From the NCBI GenBank assembly GCA_023442485.1, contig JAEZZG010000003.1:18588-82587 (forward strand): 64,000 bases of DNA, read 5' to 3'. A model generated the notes under the pieces. The model was not told where the DNA came from. It did no database searches and was given only the letters and a program-made list of their open reading frames with translations. Shown here piece by piece: positions 54,082 through 62,427 of the stretch. Every line of letters starts with the position of its first letter. Within the stretch, counting starts at the first letter, position 1. Source of the stretch: Actinomycetes bacterium. Its GTDB lineage: Bacteria > Actinomycetota > Actinomycetes > Propionibacteriales > Propionibacteriaceae. The translations under genes and the position numbers were made by a program.

Positions 54082-54726
54082 TTAGGCTTCAGCTTCTTCG
54101 TCAGCGGCAGCCTCGGTCTCAGAAACGGTAGCCACCTCGCCGGTAGCGTCGTCAGAGACTTCGAGTTCGGCTTCGAGTTCCTCGGCCGAGATCTGGGCGG
54201 TGATGTTGATGACGAGCTGCTCTGGATCACCGGTGATTTCGGTGCCTTCGGGCAGCTTGACGTCACCTGCGGTGATCTGAGCGCCAGCTTCGAGGCCCTC
54301 AACCGAGACGATGATCTCCGTCGGGATGGAGGTGGCTTCGGCCTGAACTTCCAAGGTGGTGAGTTCGCTGAGCACGACGGTGTCGGGGCCAGCCTCGCCT
54401 TCGATGACGATCGGCACCTCAACGACGACCTTCTCGCCACGACGAACGATGATCAGGTCAACGTGTTCGATCCGGCCAGTGACGGGGTGACGCTGAATCT
54501 GCTTCGGCAAAGCCATCTTGGAATCGAGGCCCTCGAAGGCCAACTCAAGGAGAGCGTTGGGGTTACGCAAGGCCAGCTCGGAGGCGTGAGCCGGAAGAGC
54601 CAGATGTTCGGGTTCCTGACCGTGCCCATAGATCACTGCCGGGATCTTGCCGTCACGACGAAGACGGCGCGCAGCACCCTTACCGAATTCGTGACGGACA
54701 GCCGCGTTGAGAGTGTAATCAGCCAT
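54082..54726 (-). CDS. rplY: 50S ribosomal protein L25/general stress protein Ctc
   Basis: The 214-residue protein has the 5S-rRNA-binding L25 domain (residues about 1-95: EFGKGAARRLRRDGKIPAVIYGHG) and the C-terminal TL5/Ctc beta domain, ending in an acidic tail rich in Glu and Ala. This longer Ctc form is usual in actinobacteria and Thermus. It is followed two bases later by pth. The ATG has a GGAG site seven bases upstream (AGAGGAGTTGAACT on the minus strand). Confidence 0.95.
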   Translation of the reverse strand: MADYTLNAAVRHEFGKGAARRLRRDGKIPAVIYGHGQEPEHLALPAHASELALRNPNALLELAFEGLDSKMALPKQIQRHPVTGRIEHVDLIIVRRGEKVVVEVPIVIEGEAGPDTVVLSELTTLEVQAEATSIPTEIIVSVEGLEAGAQITAGDVKLPEGTEITGDPEQLVINITAQISAEELEAELEVSDDATGEVATVSETEAAADEEAEA

Positions 54727-54846
54727 AGTTCAACTCCTCTGCATGAATGACGACAATGCCTGCAGGGAGGATTCTGTGAATCTTGTCGATCACGGACGTC
54801 TCGTCCCTCGCCAAGCAACTCCCCAAGCCTAGAGGGTCACACCCAC

Positions 54847-54879
54847 CCCGGTCAACCCGTGGTCGCTGAGTTGACCGGG
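54847..54879 (-). terminator. Hairpin downstream of prs
   Basis: CCCGGTCAAC (54847-54856) pairs perfectly with GTTGACCGGG (54870-54879) around a 13-base loop. It lies in the 258-base gap between prs and rplY, about 106 bases after the prs stop on the minus strand. No T-run follows, so it may be a terminator of the factor-assisted type or an attenuator before rplY. Confidence 0.5.
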
Positions 54880-54984
54880 ACTCCGCCGGGGCGACAGCCG
54901 CACGACCGCCACCACGGCAAACATCAAATGCAAGTGCAACCTGGGTGCAACGACTTGGGGGCCGAGAAATCAGTACTCGAAGAT

Positions 54985-55962
54985 TTAGTCTTGATCGTCG
55001 AAGATGGAGGCCACTGAACCGTTCACGAATACTTCGTGGATAGCGCGGGCCAGCAACGGAGCAACCGACAAGACCGTCAAGTTCTTGATCCCGATGGTCT
55101 CGGACACCGGCAAGGTGTTGAGCACGATGATCTCGTCGAAAGGAGTGGAATTGAGACGCTCAACGGCTGGACCGGAGAAGATCGGGTGAGTAGCTGCACA
55201 CAGCACCTTCTTGGCGCCGTGATCCACCAGGGCCTGGGCTGCCTGGCAGATGGTACCGGCGGTATCGATCATGTCATCGACTAGCAGACAGGTACGCCCT
55301 TCAACAGTGCCGACGACCTCTTGGACCTTGACCTGATTGGCGACGGTCGGATCATGCCGCTTGTGGATGATAGCCAGCGGGCACTTCAGCCGGTCCGTCC
55401 ACATGTCGGCCAGGCGCACCCGTCCGGCGTCCGGGGAGACAATCGTCATGTCTTCGCTGGAGTAGTTCTCCTTGACGTAATCCGCCAGAACGGGCAGGCC
55501 CATCAGGTGATCGACCGGGCCGTCGAAGAAGCCTTGAATCTGCGATGCGTGCAGATCAATCGACATGATCCGGTCGGCACCGGCCGCCTTGAACAAATCA
55601 GCGACGAGCCGCGCAGAGATAGGTTCGCGCCCCAGGTGCTTCTTGTCTTGGCGGGCGTAGGGGTAGAAGGGGGCAACGACGGTGATTCGGCTAGCCGAGG
55701 CGCGTTTCAGGGCGTCAACCATGATCAGTTGTTCCATCAGCCATTCGTTGACTGGCGAACAATGGCTTTGAATCACGAAGGCATCCGAACCACGAACGGA
55801 TTCTTCATAGCGGACATAGATCTCGGAGTTGGCGTAGGAAATCAGCCGGTTGGGGACGAGATCGAACCCCATCAATGTGGCGACTTCTTCAGCTAAAGGT
55901 TTGTTAGCCCGTCCAGAGAACAACATCAAATGTGTTCCGTTAGGACCCTTGACACCACTCAC
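54985..55962 (-). CDS. prs: Ribose-phosphate pyrophosphokinase
   Basis: This 325-residue enzyme makes PRPP from ribose-5-phosphate and ATP. Signatures are the ATP site FVIQSHCSPVNEWLMEQLI, PYARQDKKHLGREPISA (flexible loop), the divalent-metal region RIMSIDLHASQIQGFF and the PRPP loop CLLVDDMIDTAGTI. The GTG start overlaps the glmU stop by four bases (GTGA), with GAGGAG upstream, so the two genes are coupled. It supplies PRPP for nucleotide synthesis. No deviation is seen. Confidence 0.96.
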   Translation of the reverse strand: MSGVKGPNGTHLMLFSGRANKPLAEEVATLMGFDLVPNRLISYANSEIYVRYEESVRGSDAFVIQSHCSPVNEWLMEQLIMVDALKRASASRITVVAPFYPYARQDKKHLGREPISARLVADLFKAAGADRIMSIDLHASQIQGFFDGPVDHLMGLPVLADYVKENYSSEDMTIVSPDAGRVRLADMWTDRLKCPLAIIHKRHDPTVANQVKVQEVVGTVEGRTCLLVDDMIDTAGTICQAAQALVDHGAKKVLCAATHPIFSGPAVERLNSTPFDEIIVLNTLPVSETIGIKNLTVLSVAPLLARAIHEVFVNGSVASIFDDQD

Positions 55963-57488
55963 TTGTACTCCTCGGGATTCATGCTCTGCTTGCGTGTCCG
56001 AGACTCCGCCACCTTTGGGTGCACCTTATCGCAATCTTGCGAAGCTGCCGCTGCGGCCGCAGAACTTGGACGATTCTGTATCACCCACTGAGAGTCGATG
56101 TGTACATCGGACGGATGTAGCGCGCGGGAACCGGCGGGGACGTCATGGTCGATGACCGTCCCGTCCGCGATGACTGACCCTGCACCGATCTCTATCGGGG
56201 CGACGACAGTGGTGTTCGCTCCCACCCAGGCATGGGCACCGATGTGGGTGTGGAGCTTGTTGGTGCCGTCATCGTTGACCAGCACCACCCCTGGCTGGAT
56301 CTGAGCCCCTTCGTCGATCGAGGCATCAGCCACATAAGCGGCGTGCGGGATCGAGGCTCCGTCAGCCATTTCGAGATTCTTAGTTTCGACGAAACTGCCG
56401 ATCCGGTTGCGGTCAGCCAGAACGGTTCCCGGACGCAGGTGGGCGAATGGGCCAATCCGGCAGTCGGCACCGATCACAGCGAAGGTGGCGTGCGAGCGAA
56501 TCACCGACGATCCCGCGCCAACCTCGACGTCACGCAGTGTGGTGTCGGGACCGATCTCGGCACCATCACCGATGGAGGTTGCGCCATGGAGGTAAACACC
56601 TGGCCAGACGATGACGTCTTGGCCGAGGTCGACATCAGCGTCGATCCAGGTCGAACCGGGATCAACGATGGTCACTCCAGCCCGCATCCACCGGGTGAGG
56701 ATTCGACGGTTCATCTCCCGATTCATCAAAGAGAGCTGGACGCGGTCATTGACCCCTTCGGTTTGCCAAGAATCTTCAGTCATCCAGGCCCCGACGCGAC
56801 GACCCAAACCGTTGGCGTAAGAGATGATGTCAGTCAGATATAGCTCGCCTTGGTCATTGTCGGTGGTGAGCTGACCAAGACCGTCTCGCAACACCTGGGA
56901 GTCGAAGACGTAGATACCCGAGTTGATCTCGCGAATCGCCCGCTCAGCAGCCGATGCGTCCCGGTGCTCGACGATGGCCCGGACTGTTGCATCTTGGTTG
57001 CGCACAATTCGTCCGTAACCGGTGGGATCGTCAATGGTCGCGGTCAAGACGGTGACGGCATTGCCCTGCTGGCGATGTTCAGCGACGAGTTCAACGAGGG
57101 TCGATCCGGACAGGAGCGGGACGTCGCCATAGGTGACGACGACCTCGCCGTCGAGAGAGTCGATCGCTTCGAGACCGCATTGGACGGCATGGCCGGTTCC
57201 GCGCTGTTCTTCTTGAATGGCTGTGGACACATAGGGGGCGATCTCAGATAGGTGGGCGATGACTTGCTCGCGCTTATTGCCGACGACGACAACCAGATTG
57301 CGGGGGTTGAGGTCTTCAGCAGCGTTGACGGCGTAGCTGAGCATCGAATGCCCGGAGATTTCGTGGAGAAGTTTGGATTTCGCCGATCTCATCCGTTTGC
57401 CTTCGCCAGCGGCAAGAACCACCACGGCACATACATCGGGTGTTGAAGGGGACGGCGATGTCTGCGGATGAGAATCCGAGGTAGCCAT
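55959..57488 (-). CDS. glmU: Bifunctional UDP-GlcNAc synthesis enzyme GlmU
   Basis: The 509-residue protein joins an N-terminal uridyltransferase (LAAGEGKRMRSAKSK at about 25-39, EQRGTGHAVQCG, TYGDVPLL) to a C-terminal left-handed beta-helix acetyltransferase. By E. coli numbering, R333, K351, H363 and Y366 are kept, N386 and K392 are kept, but N377 is Gln, Y387 is Asp and S405 is Ala; the usual NIGAGTI stretch is QIQPGVV. The acetyltransferase site is therefore divergent though the catalytic histidine remains. ATG 57488 has AGGAG seven bases upstream. A tRNA-Gln gene lies 150 bases upstream on the same strand. Confidence 0.92.
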   Translation of the reverse strand: MATSDSHPQTSPSPSTPDVCAVVVLAAGEGKRMRSAKSKLLHEISGHSMLSYAVNAAEDLNPRNLVVVVGNKREQVIAHLSEIAPYVSTAIQEEQRGTGHAVQCGLEAIDSLDGEVVVTYGDVPLLSGSTLVELVAEHRQQGNAVTVLTATIDDPTGYGRIVRNQDATVRAIVEHRDASAAERAIREINSGIYVFDSQVLRDGLGQLTTDNDQGELYLTDIISYANGLGRRVGAWMTEDSWQTEGVNDRVQLSLMNREMNRRILTRWMRAGVTIVDPGSTWIDADVDLGQDVIVWPGVYLHGATSIGDGAEIGPDTTLRDVEVGAGSSVIRSHATFAVIGADCRIGPFAHLRPGTVLADRNRIGSFVETKNLEMADGASIPHAAYVADASIDEGAQIQPGVVLVNDDGTNKLHTHIGAHAWVGANTTVVAPIEIGAGSVIADGTVIDHDVPAGSRALHPSDVHIDSQWVIQNRPSSAAAAAASQDCDKVHPKVAESRTRKQSMNPEEYK

Positions 57489-57638
57489 AAGATCACTCCT
57501 GGTCGCAGCGCCAATCGGCAGACTAGCCCGCATTCGGAGATTCAACTCACGACGGAACCGGGCAGGTCTTAGGTTCACCAAAAACCGAGATTCGCATCTG
57601 CCTAACCGCCACAGCGAACCCAGATCCACGATGAACTG

Positions 57639-57717
57639 TTCCCCGGGCAGGAGTCGAACCTGCGTCGCTAATCCTGATTCAAAGTCAGGCGGGCCCTGCC
57701 GACAGACCAACCGGGGA
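57639..57717 (-). tRNA. tRNA-Gln (anticodon UUG)
   Basis: The minus strand folds into a cloverleaf with a 7-base acceptor stem (TCCCCGG/CCGGGGA, weak first U-A pair typical of tRNA-Gln), anticodon stem CCTGA/TCAGG with loop CTTTGAA (anticodon TTG), and T-arm GCAGG-TTCGACT-CCTGC. The variable region is nine bases and the D-arm is slightly long, giving 79 bases. CCA is not encoded. It lies between glmU and a TetR gene. Confidence 0.88.
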
Positions 57718-57858
57718 TTGGGATCTCCCTCACAGCCATCCAGCTCTTACAGAATAGACTGGACCGGCCAGATAGGGTGAGAACTCCACGACCGGGCTCA
57801 ACAATACACTGTTTTGGGCGACTGGACGATTCGAGGTAGGACACAGACGGGATACACC

Positions 57859-58686
57859 ATGGCCAGTACCGAGACCAGAAGCAAAACTCGCGGACGCATG
57901 ACCGGCACTCAGCGCCGTGAGCAGTTGATCAGTGTTGCCCGAGGAATTTTCGCGGACAAGGGGCTAGAGGCTACCACCGTCGAAGAAATCGCCAAGGTCG
58001 CCGACGTCTCCAAACCAGTGGTCTACGAGCACTTTGGCGGCAAGGAGGGGCTCTATGCGGTCCTCGTCGATCGTGAGATCACCACCTTTTCTTCGATGGT
58101 CAAGGACGGGCTGGACACGCCCGGGGCAGGGCCTCGCCAACTTCTGGAACAAGCCACTCTATCCATGCTGACCTACATTGATCAGTTCCCCGATGGGTTT
58201 AAAATTTTGCTCCAAGCCAGCCCCGACGACTCCCCTGACGGCTATGTCGGAACCATCCTTGACGACATCACCGATTGGGTAGCTGACCATCTGCGACTCG
58301 CTCTGGCTCGTCTCGGCTTCGACCCGTCCTTCGCCGGTCTCTACGCGCAAGCCATGGTGGGACTGGTCTCGGATGCCGCCCGATACTGGCTGGCTAACCG
58401 CCGTCAGTTCACCCTCGACGAAGTAGCCGCCCATCTGGTCAACCTGCTCTGGAACGGACTCGGCAACCTCCAGAAGGAACCTGTGCTGTTGACCCGCGAG
58501 TCGCCGCGCTGGAACGAGAAGCGCCGGCGTCGCGCAGCGAAGGCGGCTGGGGTTGCTGCGAAGAAGCAGATCCGCTACGACCATGATTCCGAGACGGTGG
58601 AGCAAACCCGCGTCCTCGACGAATCCCTAGCCCAGCAGATGAGCTCCTCGGACGGGCCCGTAGGCGAGACGGACACCGGCGACTGA
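57859..58686 (+). CDS. TetR-family transcriptional regulator
   Basis: The 275-residue regulator has an N-terminal helix-turn-helix domain (residues about 15-62: REQLISVARGIFADKGLEAT, VADVSKPVVYEHFGGKEGL). The helical ligand domain covers about 65-220, and a basic then acidic tail follows. ATG 57859 is chosen as the start of the conserved region; the frame extends to 57814. A TetR gene next to glmU and the mfd block is also found in M. tuberculosis (Rv1019). Its target is unknown. The C-terminal coding region overlaps the end of ispE on the opposite strand by 60 bases. Confidence 0.88.
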   Translation: MASTETRSKTRGRMTGTQRREQLISVARGIFADKGLEATTVEEIAKVADVSKPVVYEHFGGKEGLYAVLVDREITTFSSMVKDGLDTPGAGPRQLLEQATLSMLTYIDQFPDGFKILLQASPDDSPDGYVGTILDDITDWVADHLRLALARLGFDPSFAGLYAQAMVGLVSDAARYWLANRRQFTLDEVAAHLVNLLWNGLGNLQKEPVLLTRESPRWNEKRRRRAAKAAGVAAKKQIRYDHDSETVEQTRVLDESLAQQMSSSDGPVGETDTGD

Positions 58687-59580
58687 GTCGAGTCCACTGA
58701 GTCGCTCGGCAAGGGCTGCGGCATGGGTGTGATCGCGGGCAAGGAAAGCCATGGTCGGACCCGATCCAGACACGATTGCAGCCAGCGCCCCAGCATCGAG
58801 ACCTTGCCGGTAAAGCTCAGCCAACTCTGGACGCAACTTAAATGCAACCGGCTGCAGGTCGTTGCGGAAATGTTGCACAACCCCGTCGATGTCCCCCTGC
58901 TTCAGGGCCTGGATCATTGCTGGGTTGAGGTGGATGTGCCGAGGGGGTTCATTGAGGTCGAACTCCCGGAACACAGACGGTGTTGACAGCCCAACCGTAG
59001 ACATGACAAAGACCCAATGGAATCTGGCCGGGGCCTCGATGGGGGTGAGTTGTTCGCCTCGATTGACGCCGATTGCGGTCCCCCCAAGCAGGCTGAAGGC
59101 CATGTCGGAGCCGAGTTCACCGGCATATTCGAGGAGTTCGTTGATGGAGAGACCGAGCCCGTAGAACTGATTGAGGCCCAGCAAAGTGGCCGCCCCGTCT
59201 GCCGATCCTCCTGCCATTCCGCCTGCGATTGGGATGTCTTTGACGACGTCAATCCGCACACCCACCGGATGTGGGCCATATCTGTCAGCCAACAGACTGG
59301 CGGCTCGATGAACCAGATTAGTGTGGTCTATCGGGAGCGCCTCTGCTCCTTGGCCGGTCATGGTGATCTCCAGCACGGCGTGATCAATCGGAGTGAAGGT
59401 CACCTCGTCCCACAACGACACCGCCTGGAAGACCGTCTCCAGCGGGTGAAATCCGTCCTCACGCAAGCCACCGACGTGGAGGGCTAGGTTCACTTTCGCC
59501 GGGACCCGGACCACGAAGGTCTCAGGTCTGGCTGTTGACGGGCAGGACTGAGTAGAGGACGTCGAGGATTGAGGGATCAC
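58627..59580 (-). CDS. ispE: 4-diphosphocytidyl-2-C-methyl-D-erythritol kinase
   Basis: IspE phosphorylates CDP-methylerythritol in the MEP pathway. The 317-residue GHMP kinase shows VRVPAKVNLALHVGG with the catalytic lysine region, the ATP loop PIAGGMAGGSADGAATL, GSDMAFSLLGGTAIG with the catalytic aspartate, and VSGSGPTMAFLA. The GTG start at 59580 overlaps the rsmA stop by four bases (GTGA), with GGAGGAA upstream. The longer open frame upstream is not supported. Its 3' end overlaps the TetR gene on the other strand. Confidence 0.93.
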   Translation of the reverse strand: MIPQSSTSSTQSCPSTARPETFVVRVPAKVNLALHVGGLREDGFHPLETVFQAVSLWDEVTFTPIDHAVLEITMTGQGAEALPIDHTNLVHRAASLLADRYGPHPVGVRIDVVKDIPIAGGMAGGSADGAATLLGLNQFYGLGLSINELLEYAGELGSDMAFSLLGGTAIGVNRGEQLTPIEAPARFHWVFVMSTVGLSTPSVFREFDLNEPPRHIHLNPAMIQALKQGDIDGVVQHFRNDLQPVAFKLRPELAELYRQGLDAGALAAIVSGSGPTMAFLARDHTHAAALAERLSGLDSVAGVRLAYGPVRGAHLLG

Positions 59581-60437
59581 GATTCCTCCCCTAAGCAGGA
59601 CAGTGTCTCGGCTAAGGCGATGAAGTCGTCGAGGGTGAGCCGTTCTGCGCGAAGCTGCGGGTCGAGGCCGATCTTGGCGCAGGCCTGCTCCACTGCGGCT
59701 GATGAACCGGCTAAGCCTGATAGTGCCGAGCGAATCATTTTGCGGCGCTGGTTGAATCCTTCGTCGATGACCGCGAAGACTTCGTCGCGGGGAACGGGCC
59801 AGTTTCGGTGGTGACGGACGATCTCGACTAGCCCGGAGTCCACCCGGGGCACCGGCCAGAAAACCTGGGGCGGGACTGGGGCGATCCATTGGGAATCGGC
59901 GTACCACTTCAGTTTGACGCTTGGGGTGCCGTAGACGCGGGAACCGGGGGTGGCGACGAGACGGTCGGCCACTTCGCGTTGCACCATCACCAAGGCCTTG
60001 TTCCAGGAAGGGAATTGGGCGCAAAAGTGCAAGACAACCGGTACTGAGACGTTGTAGGGGAGGTTGGCTACGAAGGAGGTGGGGGCGGCCGGAAGTTCGG
60101 TGACGTCGAGTGCGTCAGCCGTGATCACCGTCAGATTGTGAGCGAACTGTGGCATCCGCTCGGCGATGGTTCGCGGTAGGGAGCTAGCTAGTAGCGGGTC
60201 GATTTCGACGGCGATGACTTTGACTCCAGCTTCGAGCAATCCAAGGGTCAGGGAGCCCAAACCTGGACCTACTTCCACGACGGTTTCGCCGGGAGTCAGT
60301 TTGGCAGCTTGGACGATCTTGCGGACGGTGTTGGCGTCATGGAGGAAGTTCTGCCCGCGAGTCTTGGTTGGTTTGAGCCCGATGTCGGCAGCAATGCGCC
60401 TCATCGAGGCGGGATCGAGGAGCCCCGTCTTCACCAT
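59577..60437 (-). CDS. rsmA: 16S rRNA (adenine-1518/1519-N6) dimethyltransferase
   Basis: RsmA/KsgA dimethylates two adenines near the 3' end of 16S rRNA. The 286-residue protein contains TRGQNFLHDANTVRKIV, the SAM motif VVEVGPGLGSLTLGLL, VIAVEIDPLL, the catalytic FVANLPYNVSVPV, and a C-terminal domain with QRRKMIRSALSGL. The ATG is inside the tatD stop (overlap of seven bases), and the stop overlaps ispE. The order tatD-rsmA-ispE is the standard actinobacterial one, though rpfB, which sits between tatD and ksgA in mycobacteria, is missing here. Confidence 0.95.
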   Translation of the reverse strand: MVKTGLLDPASMRRIAADIGLKPTKTRGQNFLHDANTVRKIVQAAKLTPGETVVEVGPGLGSLTLGLLEAGVKVIAVEIDPLLASSLPRTIAERMPQFAHNLTVITADALDVTELPAAPTSFVANLPYNVSVPVVLHFCAQFPSWNKALVMVQREVADRLVATPGSRVYGTPSVKLKWYADSQWIAPVPPQVFWPVPRVDSGLVEIVRHHRNWPVPRDEVFAVIDEGFNQRRKMIRSALSGLAGSSAAVEQACAKIGLDPQLRAERLTLDDFIALAETLSCLGEES

Positions 60438-61348
60438 GCACCCCCATAGGCCAGCTCAGTGTTGGCGTAGGTCCAGGACGCAACCTCATCGACACCCCTG
60501 CCCAACTGTGCCGCGATGAAACCTAGGGTGTGCCCGATCAGGTAGGAGCCATTCCAGCGGCCACGGCACGGTTCTGGGGTGAGGAAGGGAGCGTCTGTCT
60601 CGATCAGAATCTTATCTGTCGGGCATACAGCCAGGGCTTGACGTAGATAGTCGGCATTCTTGAAAGTGACGGTGCCGGGGAAAGACAGCCAGTAGCCGCG
60701 TTCGAGACATTCTCTAGCAAACCGGGCATCGCCGGAGAAGCAGTGCATGATGACTCGTTCAGGGGCTCCTTCACGATCCAGGACGGCGAGGATGTCGTCG
60801 TGGGCTTCGCGATCGTGGATCGCCAAAGTCAGGCCGTGGTCCTTGGCGATCTGGATGTGACGGGAGAAGGCGTAATCCTGAACGCTATGCCCCTCTTTGT
60901 CGCGGGTGCGGTAGTAGTCCAGGCCGGTCTCACCGACTGCGCGCACCTTAGCCCCTGCCTGGGCGAGAAACTCGATCTCGTCGAGGGCCTGGTCAAGGGC
61001 CTTCTTGGATTGTTCGGCGACGAGACGAGCGGCGTCATTGGGGTGGATAGCGACGGCACAGATCACCTCTGGATAGGCGTGGGCTACCTCCACTCCCCAC
61101 CGGGACGATTCAACGTCGCAACCAATTTGCACCACTTTTGCAACACCTGCGTCATGGGCAAGTTCGAGCAGGGTATCTAGGCTGAGGCCGGTGTAGTCCA
61201 CCGTGGTATCCAGATGGGTGTGTGCATCGATGATCGGGGTCGAGACGGGATCTGCGACGGGGGCCAGCTTGGGATTCGTCTCGGCGAGACGACGCAGTTC
61301 CTCAGCCGCACGGCTCGGCCGAGGCCGGCCTGCACTTAGATCAGTCAC
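60431..61348 (-). CDS. tatD: TatD-family metal-dependent hydrolase
   Basis: The 305-residue amidohydrolase-fold nuclease shows IIDAHTHLDTTVDYTG with the HxH pair, AIHPNDA, AVGETGLDYYRT with the metal glutamate, LAIHDREAHDD, MHCFSGDARFAREC and IETDAPFLTPEP with the final aspartate. The start is GTG 61348, overlapping the rsmI stop by eight bases; residues 1-37 are a variable leader. TatD proteins act as 3'-5' exonucleases in repair and RNA quality control. The stop overlaps rsmA. Confidence 0.92.
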   Translation of the reverse strand: MTDLSAGRPRPSRAAEELRRLAETNPKLAPVADPVSTPIIDAHTHLDTTVDYTGLSLDTLLELAHDAGVAKVVQIGCDVESSRWGVEVAHAYPEVICAVAIHPNDAARLVAEQSKKALDQALDEIEFLAQAGAKVRAVGETGLDYYRTRDKEGHSVQDYAFSRHIQIAKDHGLTLAIHDREAHDDILAVLDREGAPERVIMHCFSGDARFARECLERGYWLSFPGTVTFKNADYLRQALAVCPTDKILIETDAPFLTPEPCRGRWNGSYLIGHTLGFIAAQLGRGVDEVASWTYANTELAYGGAW

Positions 61349-62309
61349 GAAGGGGCTCCCGTCTGGTATCAATAGAGGCGCAGTGGGTCGAACTGCGGGT
61401 GCGCGTTTTAGAATCGGCCTGCGCCACCCGCACCTGGGCAGGAGTTTCACTCACCGTCTCCGGCTTACGCATCGCCACCACTCGATCGTAGAGCTCTGCC
61501 TTCGCCAGGCCAAACTCCTTAGCCACGGCAGCGACCGCGCGAGTCATCCTCTCCCCCGCCTCGACCCTAGCTAATACATCGTCGACGGCCTCATCCGAGC
61601 TTCGATGCGGTGCGTCAACCCCGTGGATGACGACAACACATTCGCCCCTGGCGCACTCATCTGCCCACGCCTGCAACTCAGCCAAGGTCCCCCTCCGAAC
61701 TTCCTCGAAGGGTTTGGTGAGTTCGCGACACACCGCGCCTCGACGCTCGGGGCCGAAAACCCTTGCCGCGTCTGCGAGGAAATCGGCGAGCCGGTGTGGC
61801 GCCTCGAAGAACACCATCGTCCTGTCTTCAAATTCCAAGGACGCTAGGTGCGCGCGGCGCTGCCCGGCCTTCCGCGACACAAACCCCTCGAAACAGAACC
61901 GATCCACGGGAGCGCCCGACATGGCCAGGGCCGCAAGCACTGCAGAGGGGCCAGGGATCACTGTCACCGGGATCCCCTCAGCAATCGCTGCCACCACCAG
62001 ACGGTAGCCAGGATCCGAGACACAAGGCATCCCTGCGTCGGTCACACACACCACATCTACGCCCTGACGCAACTGATCGAGCAGCAGGGGAAGTCGTGAG
62101 GCCTCATTGCCGTCAAAAAATGAGATGACCTTGGCGCTGACGTCGACCCCCAGCCTGGCGGCGAGGGTGCGAAACTTGCGGGTGTCTTCAGCGGCGATCA
62201 CTTCGGCTGAGGCGAGGGTGTGTTTGAGGCGTTCAGAGCCATCCAAGCTGTTGCCGATCGGGGTGGCCGCAAGAATGACCGTCCCGGAAGTGGCCGCATC
62301 AACTGTCAT
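61341..62309 (-). CDS. rsmI: 16S rRNA (cytidine-1402-2'-O)-methyltransferase
   Basis: RsmI methylates C1402 in the decoding centre. The 322-residue protein has the tetrapyrrole-methylase fold: LAATPIGN at the start, VIAAEDTRKFRTLAARLGV, VCVTDAGMPCVSDPGYRLV, IPGPSAVLAALAMSG, FEGFVSRKAGQRR and FEAPHRLADFL. The C-terminal 45 residues are a charged, variable tail. It is the first gene of the leftward rsmI-tatD-rsmA-ispE operon. Upstream is a 118-base divergent gap to the mannosyltransferase gene. Confidence 0.94.
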   Translation of the reverse strand: MTVDAATSGTVILAATPIGNSLDGSERLKHTLASAEVIAAEDTRKFRTLAARLGVDVSAKVISFFDGNEASRLPLLLDQLRQGVDVVCVTDAGMPCVSDPGYRLVVAAIAEGIPVTVIPGPSAVLAALAMSGAPVDRFCFEGFVSRKAGQRRAHLASLEFEDRTMVFFEAPHRLADFLADAARVFGPERRGAVCRELTKPFEEVRRGTLAELQAWADECARGECVVVIHGVDAPHRSSDEAVDDVLARVEAGERMTRAVAAVAKEFGLAKAELYDRVVAMRKPETVSETPAQVRVAQADSKTRTRSSTHCASIDTRREPLRD

Positions 62310-62427
62310 TGGGCCAGCCTACCGCTTCGACCCGGCGATACGGTCAACCATCCCCTGACTCTCCCACATTGCCGCCTGCCGCCGTCATGGTGCAGCCAAC
62401 CTTCTGAAGGCTGTATAGGATGGATCT

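Noticed and set aside
58627..60024. Long ispE frame reaching 60024
   Set aside because: It overlaps rsmA almost entirely; the GTG at 59580 with GGAGGAA upstream gives the normal kinase length.
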